Source: Alphaproteobacteria bacterium
GTDB lineage: Bacteria; Pseudomonadota; Alphaproteobacteria; Sphingomonadales; Kordiimonadaceae
Reading direction: 5' to 3'
Assembly (NCBI GenBank): GCA_013372975.1
Contig: JABXIS010000012.1
Location: forward strand, 1 to 64,000
DNA: 64,000 nucleotides
This document shows, piece after piece, positions 27,651-36,353 of this stretch. A program made the position numbers and the translations under genes. The notes under the pieces are model-generated. The model saw only the letters and a list, made by a program, of their open reading frames with translations, was not told the DNA's origin and ran no database searches. Position 1 is the first letter of the stretch. Each line of letters begins with the position of its first letter.

Positions 27651-29480
27651 CTATTGGCAGGCGAGGCATTCCTCATAATCGGTAGAACCGCCACCGCCCA
27701 ACTCAAGCTGCACTTCCTCTTGGCGCTTCTTCTTATAACTGCCAGTTGCCACAACCTCGGCACGGCTGATCGATTTGGAACGACAGTAGTAAAGGCTCTT
27801 CAGGCCTTTTTTCCATGCCTGGTAGTGAATCTGGTGCAGGTCCCGCTTATGTACATTTGCAGGCAGGAAGATATTCACGGACTGCGCCTGGCTGACATGG
27901 CAAGCTCGGTCTGCTGCAAGTTCAACCACCCAGCGCTGGTCCAGCTCGAACGCTGTCTTGAACACATCTTTCTCTTCCTGCGTGAGGAAATCCAGATGCT
28001 GCACCGAACCTTCATTGATGGTGATGGAAGTCCAGATTTCATCAGTATTCTGGCCCTTTTCTTCGAGCAAACGCCTGAGCGCACGGTTATGCACGATAAA
28101 GTTACCAGACAGAGTTTTCTGGTTATAGCTGTTAGCAGCGATTGGCTCGATCCCTGGGCTTGCGCCACCACAAATGGTGGAAATGGAAGCCGTTGGCGCG
28201 ATCGCAGTTTTATTGGAGAAACGCTGCATGATACCGTAGTCAGCCGCGTCAGGGCATGGGCCGCGCTCAAACGCCAGCGCCTCAGAGGCACGATCCACCT
28301 CACCTTCAATATGCTTGAAAATCTTCTTGTTCCAGGCCTTCGCCATCGCGCTTTCAAACGGGATCATATTGTCCTGAAGGAAGCTGTGAAAACCCATCAC
28401 ACCCAAGCCAACAGACCGCTCACGCATGGCAGAATAGCGGGCTTTTGCCATCTCATCCGGTGCGCGATCGATAAAGTCTTGTAGCACGTTGTCCAGGAAG
28501 CGCATCACATCGGGGATGAAGTCCTTATTGTCTTTCCACTGCTTGTAATATTCAAGGTTGAGGCTTGAGAGACAACAAACAGCCGTACGCTCGTTGCCCA
28601 AATGGTCAAGACCCGTTGGCAGCGTAATTTCCGCGCAAAGGTTGGATGTTTTCACTGTCAGGCCAGCCAGTTTGTGATGCTCAGGCATCTGGCGGTTCAC
28701 TGTGTCGGAATAGATCACATAGGGCTCGCCGGTTTCAACGCGGGCCGTCAGCAGGCGAATCCAAAGGCTGCGCGCGGATACAGTACGCACCACATGGCCG
28801 TCTTTCGGGCTGGTAAGAGCCCACTCTTCGTCGGCTTCTACCGCGCGCATGAAAGCGTCCGTCACCAGCACACCGTGGTGCAGGTTTGGCGTTTTACGGT
28901 TGGGGTCACCGCCTGTCGGACGGCGCAGTTCGATAAATTCCTCAATTTCCGGATGGCTGATCGGCAAATAGATCGCAGCAGAACCACGACGCAGAGAGCC
29001 TTGGGAGATTGCCAATGTGAGGCTATCCATCACACGAACGAAAGGTACAATGCCGCTGGTTTTTCCAACCCCGCCTACTGTTTCGCCAATTGAACGCAGG
29101 TTACCCCAATAGGAACCAATGCCGCCACCCTTGGAAGCAAGCCATACATTCTCCGTCCACAGATCAACAATGGAACCGAGCTTGTCCTGTGCTTCGTTGA
29201 GGAAGCAACTGATCGGCAGGCCCCGATTGGTACCACCATTTGACAGAACAGGTGTGGCAGGCATGAACCAGAGGTTGGAAATATAGTTATAGAGCCGCTG
29301 GGAATGAGCCGCATCGTCGCCATAGAAAGACGCCACTCGTGCGAACAGGTCCTGATAGCTTTCGCCGGGCATCAGATAGCGGTCTTCAAGCGTGGCTTTA
29401 CCGAAATCTGTTAAAAGCGCATCGCGACTGCGGTCGACCTCGACCGGCCCGCCATGCTCAAATTGAGTGACCTCAAACAT
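27651..29480 (-). CDS. nrdA: Ribonucleotide reductase alpha subunit, short form without ATP-cone
   Basis: Catalytic subunit for ribonucleotide diphosphate reduction. Conserved active-site parts are seen: GLPISCFLNEAQD, KTSNLCAEITLP (the N-x-C-x-E motif), CCLSSLNLE, the paired tyrosines in LYYCRSKS and the C-terminal redox pair ECLACQ. The protein is about 609-620 residues because it starts at the catalytic domain (YLMPGESYQDLFARVASFYG) and lacks the N-terminal ATP-cone found in E. coli NrdA. I use the ATG at 29480 (GGAG eleven bases upstream); an ATG at 29489 and a GTG at 29513 are alternatives. NrdR-like boxes and a LexA-like site lie upstream. Confidence 0.95.
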   Translation of the reverse strand: MFEVTQFEHGGPVEVDRSRDALLTDFGKATLEDRYLMPGESYQDLFARVASFYGDDAAHSQRLYNYISNLWFMPATPVLSNGGTNRGLPISCFLNEAQDKLGSIVDLWTENVWLASKGGGIGSYWGNLRSIGETVGGVGKTSGIVPFVRVMDSLTLAISQGSLRRGSAAIYLPISHPEIEEFIELRRPTGGDPNRKTPNLHHGVLVTDAFMRAVEADEEWALTSPKDGHVVRTVSARSLWIRLLTARVETGEPYVIYSDTVNRQMPEHHKLAGLTVKTSNLCAEITLPTGLDHLGNERTAVCCLSSLNLEYYKQWKDNKDFIPDVMRFLDNVLQDFIDRAPDEMAKARYSAMRERSVGLGVMGFHSFLQDNMIPFESAMAKAWNKKIFKHIEGEVDRASEALAFERGPCPDAADYGIMQRFSNKTAIAPTASISTICGGASPGIEPIAANSYNQKTLSGNFIVHNRALRRLLEEKGQNTDEIWTSITINEGSVQHLDFLTQEEKDVFKTAFELDQRWVVELAADRACHVSQAQSVNIFLPANVHKRDLHQIHYQAWKKGLKSLYYCRSKSISRAEVVATGSYKKKRQEEVQLELGGGGSTDYEECLACQ

Positions 29481-29566
29481 AGTGCCCATATCTCCCTTGT
29501 CCGCCCTAGCCACGCGGTACTGACTCCTTCTTCGTTTCGAGAAACACCCAATTGTGCCCGAACAAA

Positions 29567-29593
29567 GAACAAAAGTCGAACGAATCGACTTTT
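29567..29593 (-). promoter_or_regulatory. LexA-like site and hairpin in the nrdA leader
   Basis: GAAC-N7-GAAC occurs at 29567-29581, the same as the direct repeat GTTC-N7-GTTC reported as the LexA box of alphaproteobacteria. It overlaps a perfect inverted repeat AAAAGTCGA/TCGACTTTT with a 5-nt loop (29571-29593). The hairpin plus following TTGTTC on the minus strand could alternatively act as an attenuator. It lies about 90 bp upstream of the nrdA ATG. Confidence 0.45.
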
Positions 29594-29694
29594 CATAATG
29601 ATTGTAAATACTTAGCGAAGTGTTTGCCCGAACTCCCCCGTTCGAGTCGTCCCGTCGCTTCGAGGTCCCTAGAATAAGATCGAAGTGAGGATTT

Positions 29695-29741
29695 CGTCAA
29701 GATAAAGTGGTAAGAATTTTTAAGTGCCCAATATCTAGTGG
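29695..29741 (-). promoter_or_regulatory. Tandem NrdR-like boxes upstream of nrdA
   Basis: GCCCAATATCTAGTGG (29726-29741) matches the NrdR consensus at 13 of 16 positions. CGTCAAGATAAAGTGG (29695-29710) matches at 10 of 16. Their centres are 31 bp apart, the same geometry as the pair in front of nrdB. They lie about 215-260 bp upstream of the nrdA ATG, implying a long leader or an upstream promoter. Confidence 0.7.
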
Positions 29742-29760
29742 TTTTATGACAGAACGATGA

Positions 29761-29792
29761 AGGCCAGAGTTGCATCAAATGCACCCTGGCCT
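29761..29792 (-). terminator. Hairpin downstream of accA
   Basis: AGGCCAG pairs with CTGGCCT, and TGCAT with ATGCA, around a CAA loop, 32 bp past the accA stop. There is only a weak T-run afterwards, so termination strength is uncertain. Confidence 0.6.
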
Positions 29793-29824
29793 ATCAAAGA
29801 CTTAGGATTTCCAATGAGTCGCGG

Positions 29825-30775
29825 CTATGCGAGGCCCTTGTCCCCGATTGCGAGGAATTTTTCGCGGCGAAGTTCCTTAAGGCGTGCGCCATCGATGCCC
29901 GCCATATCGCGAAGGGACCGCTCAAGGCTGTCACCCAGCATGTTCATCGCACGCTCTGTATCCCGGTGTGCGCCACCCAATGGTTCGGCCACAATTTCAT
30001 CGATCACACCAAGCTTCAGAAGGTCTTGTGCCGTGATCTTGAGCGCCACCGCTGCTTCATTGGCCTTCTCATTGGTGCGCCAAAGAATGGAAGCACAGCC
30101 CTCAGGAGAAATCACACTATAGATGGCATGTTCCATCATCAGAACACGGTTGGCCGCAGCAATAGCCACAGCGCCCCCTGAGCCACCCTCACCCACGATG
30201 CAGGTTACCATCGGAACCTCAAGGTCCAGACATTTGTCAGTGGAACGAGCAATGGCTTCCGCCTGACCACGTTCTTCTGCGCCGACGCCCGGATAGGCGC
30301 CAGACGTATCCACCAAAGACAGCACCGGCAAACCGAACCGGTCAGCCATTTCCATCAGGCGAATCGCCTTGCGGTACCCCTCAGGGCGCGCCATGCCGAA
30401 ATTATGTTTGATACGGCTTTCCGTATCCCAGCCCTTTTCGTGGCCCATGACCACACAGGCTTCGCCGCGGAAACGCGCCAAACCGCCCACAAGTGCGAGA
30501 TCCTCACCAAAAGCTCGGTCACCGGCAAGCGGTGTGAAGTCGTCAAACAGCTGCCCAATCAAATCGTGGAAGTGCGGGCGCTCCGGGTGCCGCGCCACTT
30601 GCATTTTCTGCGTGGGCGTCAGGCTTTCATATGTTTCTTTGAGGAGTTTCCCAAGCTTGGTCTCAAGCTGGCCAACCTCGGCCGTGATATCAGCGCCGCC
30701 TTTGAAGCTGCGCAGTTCACGGATCTTGCCCTCAAGCTCCGCGATTGGTTTCTCGAACTCTAGAAACGTCATCAT
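29825..30775 (-). CDS. accA: Acetyl-CoA carboxylase carboxyltransferase subunit alpha
   Basis: Carboxyltransferase alpha chain for malonyl-CoA formation, the first step of fatty acid synthesis. About 316 residues from the ATG pair at 30775/30772 ([18 protein letters not shown]); the frame continues upstream to 30847, and the Met at 30811 is an alternative. Crotonase-type core motifs are present: [39 protein letters not shown] and [20 protein letters not shown]. The terminal [11 protein letters not shown] is normal. It lies downstream of the penicillin-acylase-type gene on the minus strand, with about 95 bp between them. Confidence 0.96.
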   Translation of the reverse strand: MMTFLEFEKPIAELEGKIRELRSFKGGADITAEVGQLETKLGKLLKETYESLTPTQKMQVARHPERPHFHDLIGQLFDDFTPLAGDRAFGEDLALVGGLARFRGEACVVMGHEKGWDTESRIKHNFGMARPEGYRKAIRLMEMADRFGLPVLSLVDTSGAYPGVGAEERGQAEAIARSTDKCLDLEVPMVTCIVGEGGSGGAVAIAAANRVLMMEHAIYSVISPEGCASILWRTNEKANEAAVALKITAQDLLKLGVIDEIVAEPLGGAHRDTERAMNMLGDSLERSLRDMAGIDGARLKELRREKFLAIGDKGLA

Positions 30776-30870
30776 ATCATTCGTATCCGTTTTTTTAGGC
30801 GGCTGTTTCATATGGCATAGTAAAACATGTTTCGCCGAGGCGCGCAAAATCCTTGATTGCGCCCGCTATG

Positions 30871-33018
30871 TCAAGGTTTTCGGTTTCCGTTACGGCCGAG
30901 GCGTATGTCACTGGTTTTCTCGGCCTCCAAGGATTGTAGGTCAAGGGGCAGCAGCCTTTCCTTCTCAACGGCAAACAACGGTGCCTGATCGGCATAGTGG
31001 GCCGATGTTTCATCAAGGGTCGCGCTGCCAAAGCTGTGGATGGACTGAACTGCCTGCGTCCCATCCGCAGCCCAAGTTACAAACATTATATAGCTATCGC
31101 CGGCGATAGCTTTAAGGGTGCCATCATCTTTTTCCGCATAAATCGCGCGCAACACATCTGGTGCGCCAGATAGTGGCCAATTTGTGGTGCCGCGCTTCAG
31201 TCGGTTCACCACGCCCCATGGCACATCAAGGCGTCCGAAATTATCCATCAGGAATGAAACGGCTTCCTCAAAAACCGCCTTTGGTTCAGGGCGCGGTTCG
31301 CCGCGCATATTGGCAAGAATGAAAGGCGTGACGGACAAAACGCCAAGCGATGCAACCTCATTGGCCGCATCTGTATCCAGGCTCCAGCCAAATAAAAAGT
31401 CGCGAGCTTCAGCCAGATTGCCTTCAAGTTCGAGCCCCGTGATATCGTGCCACGCCATGAAAGCGACTGATTTTTCATCCCCTGCAAACGAATAGCTGTT
31501 GTCATATTTGATCATGCGGAAGGTATGGTCATACACATCCTGTTGGGTTTGCAACAGTTCGCGCAGGCGCAAGGCGCGGTTGGTCATATGGGTTTCAATG
31601 CCCATGGCGACTGGAAACTCCTCAGGTTTGGCACTGCCGCCTTCATCCGAGGCTACATAAGGAGTGTTGTTGGCGTTGAACACAGCACCGGAGGGTGGGT
31701 TCACCGTTTGCGGAATATCGCTGAAAGCATGATAGTCCTCCCAGATCAAATCTGACCTGTCACCTGGCAACAATCCTTGCCAATTCACGCCCTCCCGCCT
31801 TTTGGGCAACATCGCATTATAATAATGCGCAATGTTGCCTTCACTGTCTGCATACACATAGTTGATACTGGGCATGGCCATCATGGAAAGCGCAGCTTCA
31901 AAATCCTTTTGAGTGCGCGCCTTATTCAGTGCGATCATTTCCTCAAGCGTGCGCATCTCATCCATGCCCGCCCATCTGACCGCATAGGCACCCTTCTCAG
32001 TTCTAAACACCGGTCCGTGCTCAGAGCGATAAATTGGCTCATGGAATGTCCAGCGGATCGGGCCCCAGAAAGTGACATCAATTGATGCCTCCTCAATATC
32101 AAGATCCCGCCATAAACCATCCAGCAGATACTGGTTTTCATTCTCGGGATTGAGTGTCAGCTCATATACGTCAACCAGATCAGGCTTGTTCACGGTGTTG
32201 GCCCAACCGAGCGTGGGGCCAGTGCCATGCAAGATGATGGGGGAACCGGGGAAAGTGCCCCCTGCCATATCCCAACCTTCTTGAGATTTTACGCGCGCCT
32301 CATACCAGGCAACCGGCCCAGTGAGCGGTTGATGAGAATTCACCAGAAGGCGGGTGGCACCATCACCCGAACGATGAGGGGCAATCGCCAAACCCTGGCT
32401 GCCTAGCTCAGGCTGCGGCGCATCCGTTACTTGCAGGTGGGCCGTGCGGTCCAGCCCTGTTCCATACTCACCTGCCGCAACCTTGGCCACCACCTGATCA
32501 AATCCATAAAAAAGCGGTGTCTTGAAGGTAAAGCCCGCAACGATATCTTTGCCGGTAAAAGGTAGCACTCCTGCCGCCACTCCGTCTGGATGTTTGGCTA
32601 CATAATAATTCAGCCCGGCCGCGTAGGCCTCGGCATGGTCTCGGGTCTGTTGGCTGATCCGGCTATCGTAGCCCGCATTCACTACTTCCCATACATTCAT
32701 CCACTGGATCAGATAGTCGGTTTTAGCAGCATCTGGCCCGTGAAGGGTGGCAAGCTTGCCCCGAGTAGCCAAAACCACATCCTGAATAGTGGCGAAATCG
32801 TCTTCAGCATGGGCGAAGGCCAGACCAAAGGACACATCCACATCCCGTTGGCCGAAGATATGCGGCACACCATAACCATCCCGCACGATCCGCACGGCAT
32901 AGTCGTTTTCAAGTGCAAGATACTGCGACGGGTCTCCCTTGCCGGGTGCAGTCAGCCAGAAGATGCTATAGGCAACCGCCACCGCGCCAACCAAAAGGAT
33001 AAGTAATTTTCTGATCAT
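30871..33018 (-). CDS. Penicillin acylase family protein (Ntn hydrolase)
   Basis: Secreted or periplasmic N-terminal nucleophile hydrolase of 715 residues, starting at the ATG at 33018 (MIRKLLILLVGAVAVAYSIF) behind a GGGAGGG ribosome site. It begins with a membrane anchor or signal. The alpha chain has VRDGYGVPHIFGQRDVDVSF. The predicted autocatalytic cleavage exposes S207 in LGSQGLAIAPHRSGDG, the family's G-S junction, followed by LLVNSHQPLTGP and FPGSPIILHGTGPTLGWANT. Relatives cleave penicillin side chains, acyl-homoserine lactones or other amides. The substrate cannot be assigned; quorum-signal acylase is one possibility. Confidence 0.9.
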   Translation of the reverse strand: MIRKLLILLVGAVAVAYSIFWLTAPGKGDPSQYLALENDYAVRIVRDGYGVPHIFGQRDVDVSFGLAFAHAEDDFATIQDVVLATRGKLATLHGPDAAKTDYLIQWMNVWEVVNAGYDSRISQQTRDHAEAYAAGLNYYVAKHPDGVAAGVLPFTGKDIVAGFTFKTPLFYGFDQVVAKVAAGEYGTGLDRTAHLQVTDAPQPELGSQGLAIAPHRSGDGATRLLVNSHQPLTGPVAWYEARVKSQEGWDMAGGTFPGSPIILHGTGPTLGWANTVNKPDLVDVYELTLNPENENQYLLDGLWRDLDIEEASIDVTFWGPIRWTFHEPIYRSEHGPVFRTEKGAYAVRWAGMDEMRTLEEMIALNKARTQKDFEAALSMMAMPSINYVYADSEGNIAHYYNAMLPKRREGVNWQGLLPGDRSDLIWEDYHAFSDIPQTVNPPSGAVFNANNTPYVASDEGGSAKPEEFPVAMGIETHMTNRALRLRELLQTQQDVYDHTFRMIKYDNSYSFAGDEKSVAFMAWHDITGLELEGNLAEARDFLFGWSLDTDAANEVASLGVLSVTPFILANMRGEPRPEPKAVFEEAVSFLMDNFGRLDVPWGVVNRLKRGTTNWPLSGAPDVLRAIYAEKDDGTLKAIAGDSYIMFVTWAADGTQAVQSIHSFGSATLDETSAHYADQAPLFAVEKERLLPLDLQSLEAEKTSDIRLGRNGNRKP

Positions 33019-33055
33019 GCCCTTCCCTCCCCGTGAATAAGCTAGATCATATTTC

Positions 33056-33955
33056 TCATTCGTCACTCATTGGATGTTTGGTCAACACCAGGCTTTTGAG
33101 TCTTTCTTCAAGTACATGAGTATAGATCTGGGTTGTGGAAATATCAGCATGCCCCAACATCTGCTGCACAGCTCGCAAGTCTGCCCCATGCGCCAGCAAG
33201 TGGGTGGCAAAAGCGTGCCGCAGTTTATGCGGACTAACGGCGCTCGGCATCACTCCGGCCTCCACAGCCAAATCCTTCATCAGCTGCCCCACACGACGGC
33301 GGGTCAGATGCCCTTCTTTGCCACCAGACGGGAACAGAAAGGGCGATTCCCTGTGGGGCGACATACTCCTGAGGGTAAGATAGTCTGTCAGCGCATGTCG
33401 GGCCTTATCTCCCAAAGGCACCATGCGTTCACGCCCCCCCTTGCCGCGCACCATGATCATAGTGGTATCCGGGCCTACTGCGCGTTTGGGCAATGTGACA
33501 AGCTCACTGATCCGAAGGCCCGTCGCATACAAAGTCTCCACCAGCGCGTGGCGACGCACAGGCGCCATGCTGCCCGAAGCCGCCGCTGCTTCGGCAGTAT
33601 CCAAAAGCCTGTCCACATCCTGCTCTGACAACACTTTGGGGAGCTTTTGTTCTGGCCTCGGGCTTTCAATGTTCTTGGCAGGATTATCCGCTCGCAAACC
33701 ATCAGAATAGAGAAACAGATAAAATTGCCTCAGAGCAGAAAGACGCCGGGCGACTGTACCCGCCTTGAGTCCCGCGCGATGAAGCAAGCCGAGATAAGCC
33801 CGGAGATCATCGGCAGAAGCACGCATCAACGTCATCGGTGATTTCTCGCAGAAATCTTCCAAATCGCGCTTATACGCCATAAGGCTGTTTTTTGCCCGGC
33901 CCTTCTCTGCCGCCAACATCTCAAGAAACTGGTCAATAAGCGCGGGATCAGACAT
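33056..33955 (-). CDS. xerD: Tyrosine recombinase XerD-like
   Basis: Site-specific recombinase of 299 residues that resolves chromosome dimers together with XerC. The catalytic set is visible: R in ATGLRISELVTLP, K in MIMVRGKGGRERMVPLGD, H-x-x-R in PHKLRHAFATHLLAHGADLR, H/W position in LGHADISTTQIYTHV with the nucleophile Tyr. The N-terminal SAM-like domain runs from LIDQFLEMLAAEKG. The position next to aroK and aroB is conserved for xerD in alphaproteobacteria, and there are no mobile-element genes or att sites nearby, so this is a housekeeping recombinase and not an integrase. Confidence 0.93.
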   Translation of the reverse strand: MSDPALIDQFLEMLAAEKGRAKNSLMAYKRDLEDFCEKSPMTLMRASADDLRAYLGLLHRAGLKAGTVARRLSALRQFYLFLYSDGLRADNPAKNIESPRPEQKLPKVLSEQDVDRLLDTAEAAAASGSMAPVRRHALVETLYATGLRISELVTLPKRAVGPDTTMIMVRGKGGRERMVPLGDKARHALTDYLTLRSMSPHRESPFLFPSGGKEGHLTRRRVGQLMKDLAVEAGVMPSAVSPHKLRHAFATHLLAHGADLRAVQQMLGHADISTTQIYTHVLEERLKSLVLTKHPMSDE

Positions 33956-33963
33956 TGCGTTCT

Positions 33964-36021
33964 TTACAGACCGCGACGAATGGCGATCTCTGCCGCTAAG
34001 TGATGCGCTTCTTCCTTCAGCCCAAGCTCAACAAGTGTGCCGACCAAAGACCCTGCATAAGAAGACGAGATCGTACCTGATGCTGTGCTTTTATATGCGA
34101 GAGCCAGAGCGCCGGCCCGATCTCCTTCCGCAGCCATCACCAATAGCTTGCGCCAATGCGCTGGCGAAATAGTTGGTCCATCCGACTGAACCTTACCCGC
34201 TTCCGCCCAAGCCCAAACTTCTTCGGGTACCGTATGGCCAGTGGCTTCAAGAAGCGTGAACAATAGCGCCGCACGTTCAAACCGATTTTCATCGCCGGCT
34301 TGTGTTGCCCACCACATTGTCAGCCTGTCTGGGGTAACATCAGGTGCGCCCTGAAAACCTGCAATCGTTGCCAATGACCAGTTTTCTGCCAAGGCGGCGT
34401 CTTTAGCCACATCATCCCCTGCGCTGGACGCGCGAACGCCCGTGAACAATTCATTCGCAGCCTGCAGGTCACCCACCAACAAGCTAGCACGAAAACCAAG
34501 TGCCCAATTTTCTGCCTGCAAACGAGCCATCGCTGGAACCATATAGGCCGCTTTGTCAGGGTCTTGCAGGCGCAACTGTACAATTTCGGTGGCTCGTACC
34601 CTGGCTTCCTCATCTGTTCCTTTGCCTGCCAAGACAAGCAAAAGAACATCATTCAGGAAACTATCGTCCGATTCAGCGAACTCCAGCGCTTGCAAAGCCA
34701 GGTCTTCAGCAACCGGCATGGCTGCCAAATAATCTGCCAGGGCACGCGCATCCAGCCATCCTTGTTCGAGGCCGCGGCCTATCAGCCGAAGTTTCTGGTT
34801 CGCGGCCACGCCCGGGATATCCAACATAGCCTTGGCGGCCAAGGGATTAACCAACCCTTCGCCCAGAAGCGGAACACCAACTTTGGCGAGGCGTGCCATC
34901 GTCGCCTCCAACACATCAACATGCAAAGGAGAGCCAAGCACGAGGCCAGTATCCAATACAGGGCCAGCGGCCTGCTCGGCCTCCACCAATATCTGGTCAA
35001 TTAGCTGATAGAAGGTTTGGGAGACAGTGCTCAATTCTTCCAATATTCCCAACTGGAAGTCCACACCAACCCGATCACCCCTTACCGCGCGACAAAAGGC
35101 GGCAATGCGAAGCCAATATGGATCATTGCTGTCATTACGTTCCAGCGCCGCCAATGCACAGGCATCTTCGATCCTACCCGCGAGCAAATGGCCATCTGTG
35201 ATCTCACGTGACAGCGCAGACCAATCATGATCTGCCGGCAACTGAGCCAAAAGGCCAAGATAACCTTCGGTATCGCCATGAACTCGCAATACATTCAGGC
35301 GCGCGGCTACAAACCGTATGATATCATCCCCGCTGTCTGGTCGAGCAAGTGTAAAGCCTGAGAGCGCCATCTTGCGCGCAGCCTTGGCCATCGCCGGCGA
35401 AGCGGTTGGGGCAGCAAATTGCTGCAACGTATCTTCGATTGAACGGCGATTCCGATCGCCCCAAACTTCCGCAGGAAAAGCAGTATTGCCACTCAGCACC
35501 GGAATACCTGAAGGGTCGAGCGTTTCCAGCATTCCCTCCGTCAGGAGCAAGTCTTCTTCCTGGCTATCAGTAGCCATCAACCGGTCCGCTGTCTGCTCAG
35601 CGCCATCATCAGCTACTTCGTTTTCAGCGACTTCGTTTTCTGGCAGGCTTTCGGCTTCGCCAACGGACGCCTCATCTGAGGGAATATCAGAATTGCCTTC
35701 CTGCGCTGGCACCTCAGGCGCCACTATCGACCCTAAAGGCATATATGGTTTTGGCAGAATGGATCGGGGCGCCCCAACAGCTGGGCCTACTTGCCGCTTC
35801 AACACAGGACGGCCACCAAGGAAAAACCGCCGGGACGCATTGGCCGCGTCGTCTGGGGCCGCCGCAGGAGGAACAGCCTCTTGCTGTGGCTCGGAACCGG
35901 CCTCTTGTGCATCTTCTTCCTGCCACAACGCAGCAGCAGGCATGACACCACAAGCCAGAACAATCGCTCCGGCAAGAATGGTGGTTACGCGGGCGCGCAA
36001 ATTATGACGGGAAGCGATCAT
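33964..36021 (-). CDS. Large exported protein of unknown function
   Basis: 685 residues with a signal peptide (ILAGAIVLACGVMPAAALW, about 15-33). A proline/glutamate-rich low-complexity region follows (about 34-170, including an ENEVAENEVADDG repeat), then a long all-helical region of repeat-like Ala/Leu-rich helices to the C-terminus, suggesting a TPR-like solenoid. No enzyme motif is seen. Homologous genes sit between xerD and aroK in other alphaproteobacteria and are usually annotated as hypothetical. It overlaps the stop of the 46-aa protein by 20 bp and is 8 bp from xerD, so all three are probably one unit. Cell-envelope scaffolding is a guess. Confidence 0.8.
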   Translation of the reverse strand: MIASRHNLRARVTTILAGAIVLACGVMPAAALWQEEDAQEAGSEPQQEAVPPAAAPDDAANASRRFFLGGRPVLKRQVGPAVGAPRSILPKPYMPLGSIVAPEVPAQEGNSDIPSDEASVGEAESLPENEVAENEVADDGAEQTADRLMATDSQEEDLLLTEGMLETLDPSGIPVLSGNTAFPAEVWGDRNRRSIEDTLQQFAAPTASPAMAKAARKMALSGFTLARPDSGDDIIRFVAARLNVLRVHGDTEGYLGLLAQLPADHDWSALSREITDGHLLAGRIEDACALAALERNDSNDPYWLRIAAFCRAVRGDRVGVDFQLGILEELSTVSQTFYQLIDQILVEAEQAAGPVLDTGLVLGSPLHVDVLEATMARLAKVGVPLLGEGLVNPLAAKAMLDIPGVAANQKLRLIGRGLEQGWLDARALADYLAAMPVAEDLALQALEFAESDDSFLNDVLLLVLAGKGTDEEARVRATEIVQLRLQDPDKAAYMVPAMARLQAENWALGFRASLLVGDLQAANELFTGVRASSAGDDVAKDAALAENWSLATIAGFQGAPDVTPDRLTMWWATQAGDENRFERAALLFTLLEATGHTVPEEVWAWAEAGKVQSDGPTISPAHWRKLLVMAAEGDRAGALALAYKSTASGTISSSYAGSLVGTLVELGLKEEAHHLAAEIAIRRGL

Positions 36022-36142
36022 TGCTAAGGGTTTTGGTCACTTGTTCACTTGGAGCTGGAATATCCCAGGTCATGAGGAAGACAGCGCCCCCAACCAGAAC
36101 CAGCACACCGGCAGCCAGCAATATTTGCGTGAGTTTAGACAT
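36002..36142 (-). CDS. 46-residue single-pass membrane protein
   Basis: Small protein beginning MSKLTQILLAAGVLVLVGGA at the ATG at 36142, with GGGAG four bases upstream. One transmembrane helix (about 6-24) is followed by the periplasmic tail FLMTWDIPAPSEQVTKTLSN and a DRFPS end. The TWDIP-P and DRFP pattern recurs, to my recollection, in small hypothetical proteins at this position in alphaproteobacteria, which speaks for a real gene. Its end overlaps the start of the 685-residue gene by 20 bp in another frame. Function unknown. Confidence 0.75.
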   Translation of the reverse strand: MSKLTQILLAAGVLVLVGGAVFLMTWDIPAPSEQVTKTLSNDRFPS

Positions 36143-36353
36143 GACACTCCCTTTGGTATTCTTCTGCCCATTACGGGTGGTACCTGTTGGTCTTATAGGA
36201 TGGCCAGAGGCCCAAGTCCAGCCACCCAATAGGCAGATAGAAATGCTTATGTGAATAAGGATTTAAGTTTGGTCGCCCATTCTGGCAGAAATAAGGTATT
36301 GGTTACCCATAAAACAATTGGCGAAGCAGCTCTGGCTGTGTAAAGAGCGGTGC

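Noticed and set aside
29629-29644. CGAAC-N6-GTTCG inverted repeat near nrdA
   Set aside because: Looks like a Bacillus-type LexA box, but the spacer is six, not four, and that type is not expected in alphaproteobacteria.
33056-33955. XerD-like gene as a sign of a genomic island
   Set aside because: Its position beside aroK and aroB is the normal location for the housekeeping recombinase, and no attachment repeats or phage genes were seen.
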